From Lysinimonas soli (GTDB taxonomy: Bacteria; Actinomycetota; Actinomycetes; Actinomycetales; Microbacteriaceae), in contig NZ_JBHSMG010000002.1 of assembly GCF_042655435.1 (NCBI RefSeq), positions 310,001-374,000 of the forward strand: a DNA stretch of 64,000 nucleotides, in the 5' to 3' direction. The position numbers and the translations under genes are program-made. The notes under the pieces are model-generated. The model saw nothing but the letters and a program-made list of their open reading frames with translations. It was not told the DNA's origin and made no database searches. Positions 34,421 to 42,268 of this stretch are shown here, piece by piece. Numbering within the stretch: the stretch's first letter is position 1; every line of letters begins with the position of its first letter.

Positions 34421-35470
34421 ATGCACGGTGAGTTCAAGGTTCCCGGCGGCAAGCTGGTCGTGGTCGATCTGGACGTGGTCGACGGGCGGATCGCCGACTT
34501 CCGGCTCGCCGGTGACTTCTTCCTCGAGCCCGACGAGGCTCTCGATGCGATCAACGCCGGAGTCAACGGACTCGCCGTCGACTCCGATGCCAAGACGTTC
34601 TCCCGCGCCGTCGAGGCCGCGTTGCCCCCCGACGCCACGCTGCTGGGGTTCTCGCCCGACTCGGTCGCGACCGCGATCCGGCGGGCGCTGCAGAAGGCCA
34701 CGAGCTGGAGCGACTACGAATGGCAGCTCGTGCATCCGGGTCCCCTCAGCCCGCGGATGCACCTCGCCCTCGACCAGGTGCTGGCCGAGGAGGTCGGCGA
34801 CGGCCGCCGCAAGCCGACCCTGCGCATCTGGGAGTGGAACGAGCCGGCGGTCGTGATCGGCAGCTTCCAGTCGGTCAAGAACGAGGTGGACCCCGAGAAT
34901 GCGGCCAAGTACGGCTTCGACGTCGTGCGTCGCATCAGCGGTGGCGGGGCGATGTTCATGGATGCCGGGGCCGTCGTCACCTACTCGCTGTACGCACCGG
35001 TCGAGCTCGTGCAGGGCATGAGCTTCGCCGACAGCTACGCCTTCTTCGACGAGTGGGTCATCATCGCCCTCAGGAGCCTCGGCATCGAGGCGAGCTATCA
35101 GCCGCTGAACGACATCGCGAGCCCGAGCGGCAAGATCGGCGGCGCCGCCCAGAAGCGGCTCGGCAACGGCGGCGTGCTGCACCACGTCACGATGAGCTAC
35201 GACATGGATGCCGACAAGATGGTGCAGGTGCTGCGGATCGGCCGCGAGAAGATGAGCGACAAGGGCACCAAGAGCGCCAACAAGCGGGTCGACCCGCTGC
35301 GCAGCCAGACCGGATTGCCGCGCGCCGAGATCATCGACCGCATGGTCGAGACCTTCCGCATGCTGCACGGTCTGCAGGACGATGAGATCACCCCCGCCGA
35401 GTATGCGGCGGCCGAGCGGCTCGTCACCGACAAGTTCGGCACCGAGGAGTGGCTGTACCGCGTGCCGTGA
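34421..35470 (+). CDS. lplA: Lipoate-protein ligase A family protein with N-terminal accessory domain
   Basis: 349 residues. Residues about 1-85 ('HGEFKVPGGKLVVVDLDV', 'GDFFLEPDEALDAINAGVNG') resemble the LplB/C-terminal accessory domain of lipoate ligases; residues about 100-349 are the catalytic LplA fold with 'RRISGGGAMFMDAG' and the lipoyl-AMP-binding Lys in 'SPSGKIGGAAQKR'. In E. coli LplA the accessory domain is C-terminal, so domain order is reversed here. Having both parts suggests it can activate free lipoate by itself. No ribosome site before the ATG; TAGGCT 6 bases upstream. Confidence 0.85.
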   Translation: MHGEFKVPGGKLVVVDLDVVDGRIADFRLAGDFFLEPDEALDAINAGVNGLAVDSDAKTFSRAVEAALPPDATLLGFSPDSVATAIRRALQKATSWSDYEWQLVHPGPLSPRMHLALDQVLAEEVGDGRRKPTLRIWEWNEPAVVIGSFQSVKNEVDPENAAKYGFDVVRRISGGGAMFMDAGAVVTYSLYAPVELVQGMSFADSYAFFDEWVIIALRSLGIEASYQPLNDIASPSGKIGGAAQKRLGNGGVLHHVTMSYDMDADKMVQVLRIGREKMSDKGTKSANKRVDPLRSQTGLPRAEIIDRMVETFRMLHGLQDDEITPAEYAAAERLVTDKFGTEEWLYRVP

Positions 35471-35624
35471 CGGTGGTGCCGCGACCGGGCGCCGCGACCG
35501 AGCGCGGGGATCGGGCGGCGCGGATGCAGGGGGGCGACGGCGACCGGAGGCCGGCTCCGGACGCGGTTCCGCACGTGACGGAATCTCATCCCTGAGGATG
35601 ACGTCGGTCGCGAGCAGAGCGACG

Positions 35625-35630
35625 TAGGGT
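35625..35630 (+). promoter_or_regulatory. -10 box of a probable leaderless transcript (small membrane protein)
   Basis: TAGGGT ends 7 bases before the GTG at 35638. Confidence 0.42.
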
Positions 35631-35637
35631 GGCTCAC

Positions 35638-35925
35638 GTGGATTGGCTGATCTTCGCGGGCATCCTGGTGGTGCTCATCGGACTGGGCGTGCTGGCCCAG
35701 TTCCTGGGTTGGATCGACCTGTCGAACAAGAGCACCACGAGCGGCGGAAGCGGTTCGGGCCTCGCGGGAATCGGCGACGAGGTGTTCCACCCGACCCGCT
35801 ACGAGACCCAGCTCGAGCAGGATCGCCAGACCATGCTGCCGGCCCCCGCCCCGGTCGCGGGTGACGGCGACAAGGACATCTACAAGGGCTCGGTGCGCAT
35901 CGACGTGAGCGGGCGCACCCGGTAG
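35638..35925 (+). CDS. Small single-pass membrane protein of unknown function
   Basis: 95 residues. One N-terminal membrane segment ('IFAGILVVLIGLGVLAQFLG') is followed by a polar, Gly/Ser-rich cytoplasmic or extracellular region with 'EVFHPTRYETQLEQDRQTMLPAPAP' (35781-35853), and a C-terminus 'IYKGSVRIDVSGR'. I do not recognise a named family, though proteins of this design occur widely in actinobacteria. The GTG at 35638 is preferred because it places the start 7 bases after TAGGGT; a GTG 9 bases earlier is possible. The 167 bases before it hold nothing else I can identify. Confidence 0.65.
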   Translation: MDWLIFAGILVVLIGLGVLAQFLGWIDLSNKSTTSGGSGSGLAGIGDEVFHPTRYETQLEQDRQTMLPAPAPVAGDGDKDIYKGSVRIDVSGRTR

Positions 35926-35953
35926 TCGCCGAGAGATCGGCGCGGGCGCGCGG

Positions 35954-36274
35954 TCAGCGGCGCGTCAGGTCGGCGTAGTCGGGATGCCTCTGGATGAACG
36001 CCCGGATGAACGGGCACAGCGCCACGACCCGGTCGTTCGAGGTGGCGCGGACGTCGTCGAGTGCGCCCGCCGCGAGCCGGGACCCGAGGCCGTGCTCCTG
36101 CTGTGACGGGTTGATCCCGGTGTGCAGGAACTCGATGACCCCCGGCTTCGGCCGGGCGTAGACGGTCTCGCCCAGTTCGGTGCCGTGGCGCATCAGCACA
36201 TAGCGGCTGTTCGCCTCGTCGTGCACGATCGTGAGCTCGTCGGGGGACTCGGGGGACGCGGAGTCGGCGGTCAT
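35954..36274 (-). CDS. GNAT-family N-acetyltransferase (YjdJ/NATD1 type)
   Basis: 106-residue minimal GNAT. The compact form 'RYVLMRHGTELGETVYARP', 'IEFLHTGINPSQQEHGLGSRLA' (acetyl-CoA loop) and 'LCPFIRAFIQRHPDYADL' is diagnostic of the YjdJ/NATD1 subgroup. The loop normally reads Q-x-x-G-x-G and here is Q-E-H-G-L-G, intact. Substrate unknown. TAGCGT lies 6 bases before the ATG, suggesting leaderless expression. Confidence 0.85.
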   Translation of the reverse strand: MTADSASPESPDELTIVHDEANSRYVLMRHGTELGETVYARPKPGVIEFLHTGINPSQQEHGLGSRLAAGALDDVRATSNDRVVALCPFIRAFIQRHPDYADLTRR

Positions 36275-36280
36275 GCTTCG

Positions 36281-36286
36281 ACGCTA
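36281..36286 (-). promoter_or_regulatory. -10 box of a probable leaderless transcript (GNAT gene)
   Basis: TAGCGT on the minus strand ends 6 bases before the ATG at 36274. Confidence 0.5.
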
Positions 36287-36320
36287 CCGACTCGGGTCGC
36301 TTCGCGCAGGGAGCCGCCGC

Positions 36321-37358
36321 TCAGGCCGAGTCGCGCTCGATGATCTCGATCGGCATCATCGTGATCGCCGGCACGTCCTCCCCGGCGATCGCCCGCAGCA
36401 GTACGGCCGCCATCCGTTTGCCGACCTCGACCGTGGGCTGGGCGACCGTCGTGAGCGGAGGCTGCGCGCTCTGCGCGAAGTAGTCGTCGTCGAAGGTCAC
36501 GACGCCGAGATCGCGCGGCACCTCGAGACCGTGCTCGCGCAGCACGCCCATGGCGCCGGATGCCATCTGCGCGCTGGCCGCGAAAAGCCCATCGATCGGT
36601 TCCCCCCGCTCGAGCAGGCGTCGCATCGCCTCGGCCCCGCTGGCCGGACTGAAGTCGCCGAACTCGATCAGCTCGGAGCCGAGACCGGCGTCGGCCAGAG
36701 CCAGACGCCAGCCGACCAGCCGGTCGATTCCCGCCGACATGTTGCGGGGACCGGCGATCGTGGCCAGGTGCCGACGCCCGTGCGCGATCAGGTGGGCCGC
36801 CATCGCTCGGGCCGCCTCGACGTTGTCGACGTCGACGTAGGAGGCGCCCGGTCCGTCCTGGTTCATCGGGCGGCCGCCGAACACCACGGGGATCGACTGC
36901 GACAGCAGCACGTAGGCATGGTCGTCGCTGTGATGGGAGAGGATGATCGCCCCGTCGACGTTGCCCGCCGTGAGATAGCGGCGGGTCTTCTCGGCATCCT
37001 TCTCGGGCGCGATCAGCAGGCTCAGGGTGTACTCGGTGCTCGACAGGTGCATCGCGACGCCCTGGATGACGGCGGCGAAGTAGGGGTCGGCGAAGAACTT
37101 GGCGGTGTTCTCGGGGATCACGAGCGCCACCGAGAAGGTGCGGCGGCTCGCCAGGATCCGCGCCGCCCGATTGGGCACGTAGCCGAGCTTCTCGATGGCG
37201 GCCTTGACGGCGGCGACGGCCTCCGGGGTCACCTTCGGCGAGTCGTTGACGACGCGTGAGACCGTCGACCGCGAGACGCCCGCGGCGGCGGCCACCATCT
37301 CGAGGGTCGGTTGCGGGCGGTTGGTCCGCTGGCCGGCGCTCACGACATCCGCGTTCAT
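36321..37358 (-). CDS. cebR: LacI-family regulator of cello-oligosaccharide uptake (CebR-like)
   Basis: 345 residues with HTH 'TLEMVAAAAGVSRSTVSRVVN' (about residues 18-38), hinge 'RAARILASRRTFSVALVIPE' and a sugar-binding domain ('VVTFDDDYFAQSAQPPLTTV'). It follows bglC by 36 bases on the same strand and may be co-transcribed with it. The identity is supported by the exact Streptomyces CebR operator in front of cebE. In Streptomyces CebR repression is relieved by cellobiose/cellotriose. GGAAGGA lies 8-9 bases before the ATG. Confidence 0.82.
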   Translation of the reverse strand: MNADVVSAGQRTNRPQPTLEMVAAAAGVSRSTVSRVVNDSPKVTPEAVAAVKAAIEKLGYVPNRAARILASRRTFSVALVIPENTAKFFADPYFAAVIQGVAMHLSSTEYTLSLLIAPEKDAEKTRRYLTAGNVDGAIILSHHSDDHAYVLLSQSIPVVFGGRPMNQDGPGASYVDVDNVEAARAMAAHLIAHGRRHLATIAGPRNMSAGIDRLVGWRLALADAGLGSELIEFGDFSPASGAEAMRRLLERGEPIDGLFAASAQMASGAMGVLREHGLEVPRDLGVVTFDDDYFAQSAQPPLTTVAQPTVEVGKRMAAVLLRAIAGEDVPAITMMPIEIIERDSA

Positions 37359-37394
37359 GTCGTGCCATCCTTCCGCCGCCGGAGCATCATCATC

Positions 37395-38843
37395 TCAGAG
37401 TGCGCGGTCGATGATGATCCCGCGGTAGGCCAGGGCGCTGTCCTTCAGGGAGCGGCGCTGGGTGTCGTAGTCGACGCGCACCAGGCCGAAGCGCTTGTCG
37501 TAGCCCCACGCCCACTCGAAGTTGTCCATGAGCGACCAGTAGAAGTAGCCGCCGATCGCGACCCCGCCGTCGATGGCATCGAGGATGGCGTCGAGGTGTT
37601 CGCGCAGGAACGCCACCCGCCCGGTGTCGTGCACGCTGCCGTCGGGGGCGACGACATCCGCGAAGGCGGCCCCGTTCTCGGTGACGTAGAGCCGCACCTC
37701 GCCGCGGGTGTACTCGTCGTGCACGCGCCGCAGCAGCCGGGTGAGCCCCTCGGGCTGGATCGCCCACCCCATCGCCGTCTCGGGCAGACCCTGCGGATGC
37801 CAGAACACCCCCTCGGCCGCCGGGAACGGCGAGCGCTTGGGCCGGGCGCTCGGGGCGGCCGTCGTGACCGCCGAGGCGGGGGGATGCCCGCTGACGTAGT
37901 CGCCGTGGTAGTAGTTCACCCCCAGGCTGTCGATCGGGCTCGAGATCGTGGCGAGGTCGCCGGCGCGGATGTGCGCCTCGAGTCCGTACCGCTCGACGTC
38001 GCCGAGCACGTCGGCGGGGTACTCGCCGCGGAAGATCGGATCGAGGAACACCCGGTTGAACTGACCGTCGATGCGCCGGGCGGCGTCGACATCGGCGGGG
38101 TCGGTGGCATCCACGGGATCGACGACCGAGAGGTTGAGCGTGATCCCGAGCTGCAGCGACGAGTCTCGCGCCCGCAGCTCCTCGACGACAAGACCGTGCC
38201 CGAGCAGGAGGTGATGGGCCGCGGCCAGCCCTGCGGCCGGCTCCTGCCGCCCCGGCGCGTGCTCGCCGCCCGTGTAGCCGAGGAACGACGAGCACCACGG
38301 CTCGTTGAGCGTCGTCCACGCGCTGACCCGATCGCCGAGGCGGTCGTGCACGTCGAGCGCGTACTCGGCGAACCGCAGCGCGGTGTCGCGGTTCGTCCAC
38401 CCGCCGTCGAGCTCGAGCGCCTGGGGCAGGTCCCAGTGGTAGAGGGTCAGCCAGGGCTTGATGCCGTGATCGAGCAGCTCATCGACGAGACGGGAGTAGA
38501 AGTCGAGGCCGAGCGGATTCGTCGCGCCGCCGTCGGGGCGCACCCGCGCCCAGGAGGTCGAGAAGCGGTAGGTCTGCAGACCGAGGTCTGCCATCAGGGC
38601 GACGTCGTCGCGGAACCGGTGGTAGTGGTCGCAGGCCACCTCGCCGTCGTCGCCGTCGACCACGGCGCCGGGGATGCGGCTGAACACGTCCCAGATCGAG
38701 TCGGTGCGGCCGTCCTCGTGAGCGGCTCCCTCGATCTGGTACGCCGCGGTCGCGACGCCGAACAGGAAGTCCTGCGGGAACGAGCGCCGGCCGCCGAGCC
38801 CGCCGGGATCCGGTGCTCCCCGCTCGATGGTCGCGTCGGTCAT
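37395..38843 (-). CDS. bglC: GH1 beta-glucosidase
   Basis: 482-residue family 1 glycoside hydrolase without signal peptide, so it acts on imported sugars. Acid/base Glu is in 'TLNEPW' (about residue 179) and the nucleophile Glu in 'YVTENGA' (about 388); 'FLFGVATAAYQIEGA' and 'DNFEWAWGY' are further GH1 signatures. It would split cellobiose and short cello-oligosaccharides into glucose. ATGA overlap with cebG shows it is part of the importer transcript, the same arrangement as Streptomyces cebEFG-bglC. Confidence 0.95.
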   Translation of the reverse strand: MTDATIERGAPDPGGLGGRRSFPQDFLFGVATAAYQIEGAAHEDGRTDSIWDVFSRIPGAVVDGDDGEVACDHYHRFRDDVALMADLGLQTYRFSTSWARVRPDGGATNPLGLDFYSRLVDELLDHGIKPWLTLYHWDLPQALELDGGWTNRDTALRFAEYALDVHDRLGDRVSAWTTLNEPWCSSFLGYTGGEHAPGRQEPAAGLAAAHHLLLGHGLVVEELRARDSSLQLGITLNLSVVDPVDATDPADVDAARRIDGQFNRVFLDPIFRGEYPADVLGDVERYGLEAHIRAGDLATISSPIDSLGVNYYHGDYVSGHPPASAVTTAAPSARPKRSPFPAAEGVFWHPQGLPETAMGWAIQPEGLTRLLRRVHDEYTRGEVRLYVTENGAAFADVVAPDGSVHDTGRVAFLREHLDAILDAIDGGVAIGGYFYWSLMDNFEWAWGYDKRFGLVRVDYDTQRRSLKDSALAYRGIIIDRAL

Positions 38844-39739
38844 CCCTTGACCGCTCCCTGCATGATCCCGGCGACCAGCTGGCGTCCCGCGACGATGAAC
38901 AGCACGAGCAGCGGCAGGGTGGCCAGCAGCACCCCGGCCAGCACGATCGAGTAGTCGACGAAGTAGTTGGCCTGCAGCTGCGACAGCGCCACCGGGAGGG
39001 TCGGATTGCTCGGGTCGAGCACGATGAAGGGCCAGAAGAAGTTGGTCCAGGTCGCGATGAAGGTGAACAGCCCCAGCATCGCCGCCGCCGGCCGCGCGGA
39101 GGGGAAGCCGATGTACCAGAAGGTCTTGATCATGCTCGCGCCGTCGATGCGGCCGGCCTCGATGAGCTCGTCGGGAAGCGCCGTGCTCAGGTACTGGGTC
39201 ATCCAGAACACCCCGAACGCGGTGACGAGCCCGGGCACGATGACCGCACCGAGCGTGCCGGTCCAGCCCAGCTGCGACATCACGATGAACAGCGGGACGA
39301 CGCCCAGCTGGGTGGGCACGGCCGTCGTGGCGATCACGAACACGAACAGCCCGCGCCGCCCCCGGAAGCGCAGCTTGGCGAAGGCGTAGCCGGCGAGGGT
39401 CGAGAAGAAGACGACGGATGCCGCGACCACCGTCGAGACGATGAGGCTGTTGCCGACCGCCTTCCAGAACGACACGCGCTCGTTGGTGACGACCTTGATC
39501 GCATTGGCGAGGAAGTTGCCGCCCGGCCACCAGGGCAGGTTCACGTTGTTGAGGCTGGAGGAGTCGCCGCTCGCGATCAGGAAGGCCCAGTACAGCGGCA
39601 GGATCGCGCCCAGCAGCGTCGCGATGAGCAGGCCGTAGCCCAGGAATCCCGGCCTCGACGCGGCGTCGGCGCTGCCCCGGCCCCGGCGGCGCGCGGCCGG
39701 GCGGCCGGAGGCGGCTGTGGTCGTGGTGGTCGTGGTCAT
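38840..39739 (-). CDS. cebG: Cello-oligosaccharide ABC transporter permease (MalG type)
   Basis: 299-residue permease with six membrane segments and the cytoplasmic EAA-type loop 'DELIEAGRIDGASMIKTF' that docks the ATPase. The N-terminus is a Thr-rich and Arg-rich cytoplasmic tail. Overlaps cebF and bglC by ATGA at both ends. No ATPase gene is present; CebEFG systems normally borrow the shared ATPase MsiK encoded elsewhere. Confidence 0.9.
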   Translation of the reverse strand: MTTTTTTTAASGRPAARRRGRGSADAASRPGFLGYGLLIATLLGAILPLYWAFLIASGDSSSLNNVNLPWWPGGNFLANAIKVVTNERVSFWKAVGNSLIVSTVVAASVVFFSTLAGYAFAKLRFRGRRGLFVFVIATTAVPTQLGVVPLFIVMSQLGWTGTLGAVIVPGLVTAFGVFWMTQYLSTALPDELIEAGRIDGASMIKTFWYIGFPSARPAAAMLGLFTFIATWTNFFWPFIVLDPSNPTLPVALSQLQANYFVDYSIVLAGVLLATLPLLVLFIVAGRQLVAGIMQGAVKG

Positions 39740-40716
39740 GAGAGCCTCTTGCTGTCGTTGCCGGCGATCCGGCGGGTGATCGCCAGGTTGATGAGTCCGA
39801 TCAGCACGATCAGCAGGAACAGCAGCCAGGCCACGGCGGCGGCACGGCCGAACGAGCCGTCCTGGAACCAGCCGACGTTGTGCAGGTACACGGTCATCGT
39901 GAGCCATTGCTGGTTCGCGCCACCCGGCACGACCGTGCTGACGTCGTACAGCTGCGGCTCGTCGAAGATCTGCAGGCCGCCGATCGTCGCGGTGATGATC
40001 ACGAAGATCAGCGTCGGGCGCAGTTGCGGGATCGTGATCGAGAAGAAGCGGCGGAACCGTCCGGCTCCGTCGATGCTGGCCTGCTCGTAGAGGTCGCGCG
40101 GGATCGCCTGCATCCCGGCCAGGAGGATCAGCGCGTTGTACCCGGTCCAGCGGAAGTTGACCATCGTCGCGATGGCGATCTGCGCGGGCAGCGTATCGGT
40201 GTGCCAGTGCACGGCCGGGATGCCGACGAGCGACAACAGGTGGTTGACGAGCCCGTAGTTGTCGCTGAAGAGCTTGCTGAAGATCAGCGCGACCGCGACC
40301 GGCATCACGATGTAGGGCAGCAGCACGCCCATCCGCCAGAAGGTCTTGGCCTTGATGTTGGAGTCGAGCACCGCGGCGAGGGCCAGCGCGATGACGATCT
40401 GGGGCACCGCCGAGAGCAGGAAGATCGTGAGCGTGTTGCGCAACGCGATCCAGAACTGGCGCTGCTGGAAGACCCAGACGAAGTTGTCGAAGCCGACGAA
40501 GGTGCCGGTGTGCAGGATCGGGTCGAACTTCAGCAGTGCGATGTAACCGGTGTAGACGAGCGGGAACAGGCCGACGACCGCGAACAGGATGAAGAAGGGC
40601 GAGATGTAGAGGTAGGGCGAGACCTTGATGTCCCATCGGGCCAGGCGATGGCCGAGCGCGATGCGCCGCGGGCTCCTGGCGGGACTCGGCGCGTCCCGCA
40701 GGCTGGATGTTGTCAT
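39736..40716 (-). CDS. cebF: Cello-oligosaccharide ABC transporter permease (MalF type)
   Basis: 326-residue permease with six membrane segments; the EAA loop is 'DLYEQASIDGAGRFRRFF'. 'ISPFFILFAVVGLFPLVYTGYIAL' (starting about residue 38) is the first segment. The ATG at 40716 gives a sensible cytoplasmic N-terminus; an in-frame start 45 bases earlier is less likely. It partners CebG and is separated from cebE by 90 bases, a gap that could hold a processing or partial attenuation site, though I see no clear hairpin. Confidence 0.9.
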   Translation of the reverse strand: MTTSSLRDAPSPARSPRRIALGHRLARWDIKVSPYLYISPFFILFAVVGLFPLVYTGYIALLKFDPILHTGTFVGFDNFVWVFQQRQFWIALRNTLTIFLLSAVPQIVIALALAAVLDSNIKAKTFWRMGVLLPYIVMPVAVALIFSKLFSDNYGLVNHLLSLVGIPAVHWHTDTLPAQIAIATMVNFRWTGYNALILLAGMQAIPRDLYEQASIDGAGRFRRFFSITIPQLRPTLIFVIITATIGGLQIFDEPQLYDVSTVVPGGANQQWLTMTVYLHNVGWFQDGSFGRAAAVAWLLFLLIVLIGLINLAITRRIAGNDSKRLS

Positions 40717-40806
40717 GGCTTCAGGATCCCTGGTGTCTCGGGCGGGTGGGCCTTGACGCACGGGGCCGGGCCGCCTGGCGTGGCGACCCGGCCCGTGTGC
40801 ATCTGC

Positions 40807-42084
40807 TTAGCTCAGAGCCTTGATGTCCGAGACCACCTGGGCCCAGGAGGCGTCGACCGACTGCTGACCCTGCTCGACCCGGGTCAGGCCGTTCTGCACG
40901 GCGCCCATGATGGCTCCGTACTTGACGCCCTTGAACGGGATCACGCCCGCCTTGGCGAAGGCGTCCGCGCGGTCGGCGAACAGGGTGCCGATCGGTGCGT
41001 TGTTGAAGAAGGCGTTGGTCGCCGTCTTCAGCGCGGGGTCGGAGTAGGCGGCCGTCTGGCTCGGGAAGTTGCCGGCCGTCTTGAACGCCGAGATCTGCTG
41101 GGCGGGTGCGGTCAGCCAGTCGGTGAAGGCCTTGGCCTCGGCCGTGTGCTTGCCCTGAGTCGGGACGAGGAGGTAGGAACCACCCCAGTTGCCGCCGCCG
41201 TTCGGGAAGACATTGGCGATGTTCCAGTCGGTGACCTTGGGGCTGTCGCCCTGGATCACGCCCATCATCCACGGCGGGCAGAGCATGGTCGCGAACTTGC
41301 CGTTCGCCATGCCGCCGGCCCAGTCATCCGTCCACTCCTGCAGGTGGGCCGATTCGGTCGCGCTCGCGGCGAGCACCGACTGGAAGGCGGCCTTCACGTC
41401 GGGGTTGGTCGTCGCGATGACGGTTCCGTCGTTCTTCTCGAAGAAGTTGGCGTACTGGTTGGCGAGCCCCTGGAAGGTCGCGCCCGCGGAGTCGAACCAG
41501 GCGGCGCCGGTCTTGGCGGCCGTGAACTTCTGACCGACCGAGTAGTAGGTGTCCCAGCCGCCGGTCAGCAGCTTGGCGACCGCGGCGGGATCGGTCGGCA
41601 GACCCGCAGCCTTGAACAGGTCGGCGCGGTAGCAGATCGCCTCGGGCCCGATGTCGGTGCCGAGGCCGATGAGCTTCTTGCCGGCCGTGCCGCCCGCGGT
41701 CTTCCAGGCCGCGTAGCGGCCCTTGTTGTCGGAGGAGGCCAGGTCGACGAAGAGCTGGGGATACTGCTTGACCTTCGGCATCCAGTCGCCGTCGACGGCC
41801 TCGATGTCGGAGAGACCGCTGCCGGCGGCGAGCTTGGTGAAGAGGTTGGTCTGCGCGTCGTCGGAGGTCTTGGCGACCTTCTGGACGATCGTCACGTTGG
41901 GGTGCAGCTTGTGGTAGCTGGCGAGGAGGGCGTCGCTGTAGCCGAAGTTGTTGAAGGTGGCCAGGGTCAGGGTGACCTTCTGGTCGCCGGCGCCTCCGCC
42001 GGTGGAACAGCCGGTGGCGAGAAGGGCGAGGGCGGAGGCCGCCGCGATGACGGCTCCGACCCGGGTACGTCGTGAGAGTTTCAC
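40807..42084 (-). CDS. cebE: Cello-oligosaccharide ABC transporter, substrate-binding lipoprotein
   Basis: 425-residue family 1 binding protein. Signal peptide with lipobox 'LLATGC' (Cys about 26), then 'VTLTLATFNNFGYSD', 'GLSDIEAVDGDWMPKV' and 'GKFATMLCPPWMMGVI'. GTG start preceded by AAAGGAG. It is the first gene of the unit, directly behind two LacI-type operators, and would capture cellobiose/cellotriose. The ligand is inferred from the operator and the GH1 partner. Confidence 0.9.
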   Translation of the reverse strand: MKLSRRTRVGAVIAAASALALLATGCSTGGGAGDQKVTLTLATFNNFGYSDALLASYHKLHPNVTIVQKVAKTSDDAQTNLFTKLAAGSGLSDIEAVDGDWMPKVKQYPQLFVDLASSDNKGRYAAWKTAGGTAGKKLIGLGTDIGPEAICYRADLFKAAGLPTDPAAVAKLLTGGWDTYYSVGQKFTAAKTGAAWFDSAGATFQGLANQYANFFEKNDGTVIATTNPDVKAAFQSVLAASATESAHLQEWTDDWAGGMANGKFATMLCPPWMMGVIQGDSPKVTDWNIANVFPNGGGNWGGSYLLVPTQGKHTAEAKAFTDWLTAPAQQISAFKTAGNFPSQTAAYSDPALKTATNAFFNNAPIGTLFADRADAFAKAGVIPFKGVKYGAIMGAVQNGLTRVEQGQQSVDASWAQVVSDIKALS

Positions 42085-42118
42085 TGTCACTCCTTTGTGC
42101 GTGGATGGGGACGACCCG

Positions 42119-42132
42119 TGGGAGCGCTCCCA
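42119..42132 (-). promoter_or_regulatory. CebR operator 1
   Basis: TGGGAGCGCTCCCA, a perfect 14-base palindrome 35 bases upstream of cebE. It is identical to the operator described for Streptomyces CebR. Confidence 0.9.
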
Positions 42133-42143
42133 AACTCGTGACG

Positions 42144-42157
42144 TGGGAGCGCTCTCA
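42144..42157 (-). promoter_or_regulatory. CebR operator 2
   Basis: TGGGAGCGCTCTCA, one mismatch from the perfect site and centred 25 bases from it, about two and a half helical turns. Two sites suggest cooperative or graded repression. Confidence 0.82.
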
Positions 42158-42210
42158 CGGAACCGGGCACCACGATAGGCACCCGGATGCCGTCGTGTCA
42201 ACACCAGAAA

Positions 42211-42243
42211 GGGCGCCTCACCGAATGTCCTGGTGAGGCGCCC
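42211..42243 (-). terminator. Intrinsic terminator between the DHA2 exporter and cebE
   Basis: A perfect 12-bp stem (42211-42222 with 42232-42243) with a 9-base loop, A-rich on the left and TTTT on the right, so it can stop transcription in either direction. It ends the exporter transcript 25 bases past its stop and insulates the ceb promoter. Confidence 0.88.
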
Positions 42244-42268
42244 TTTTCGCGGGTGGTCGACGCGCGGA

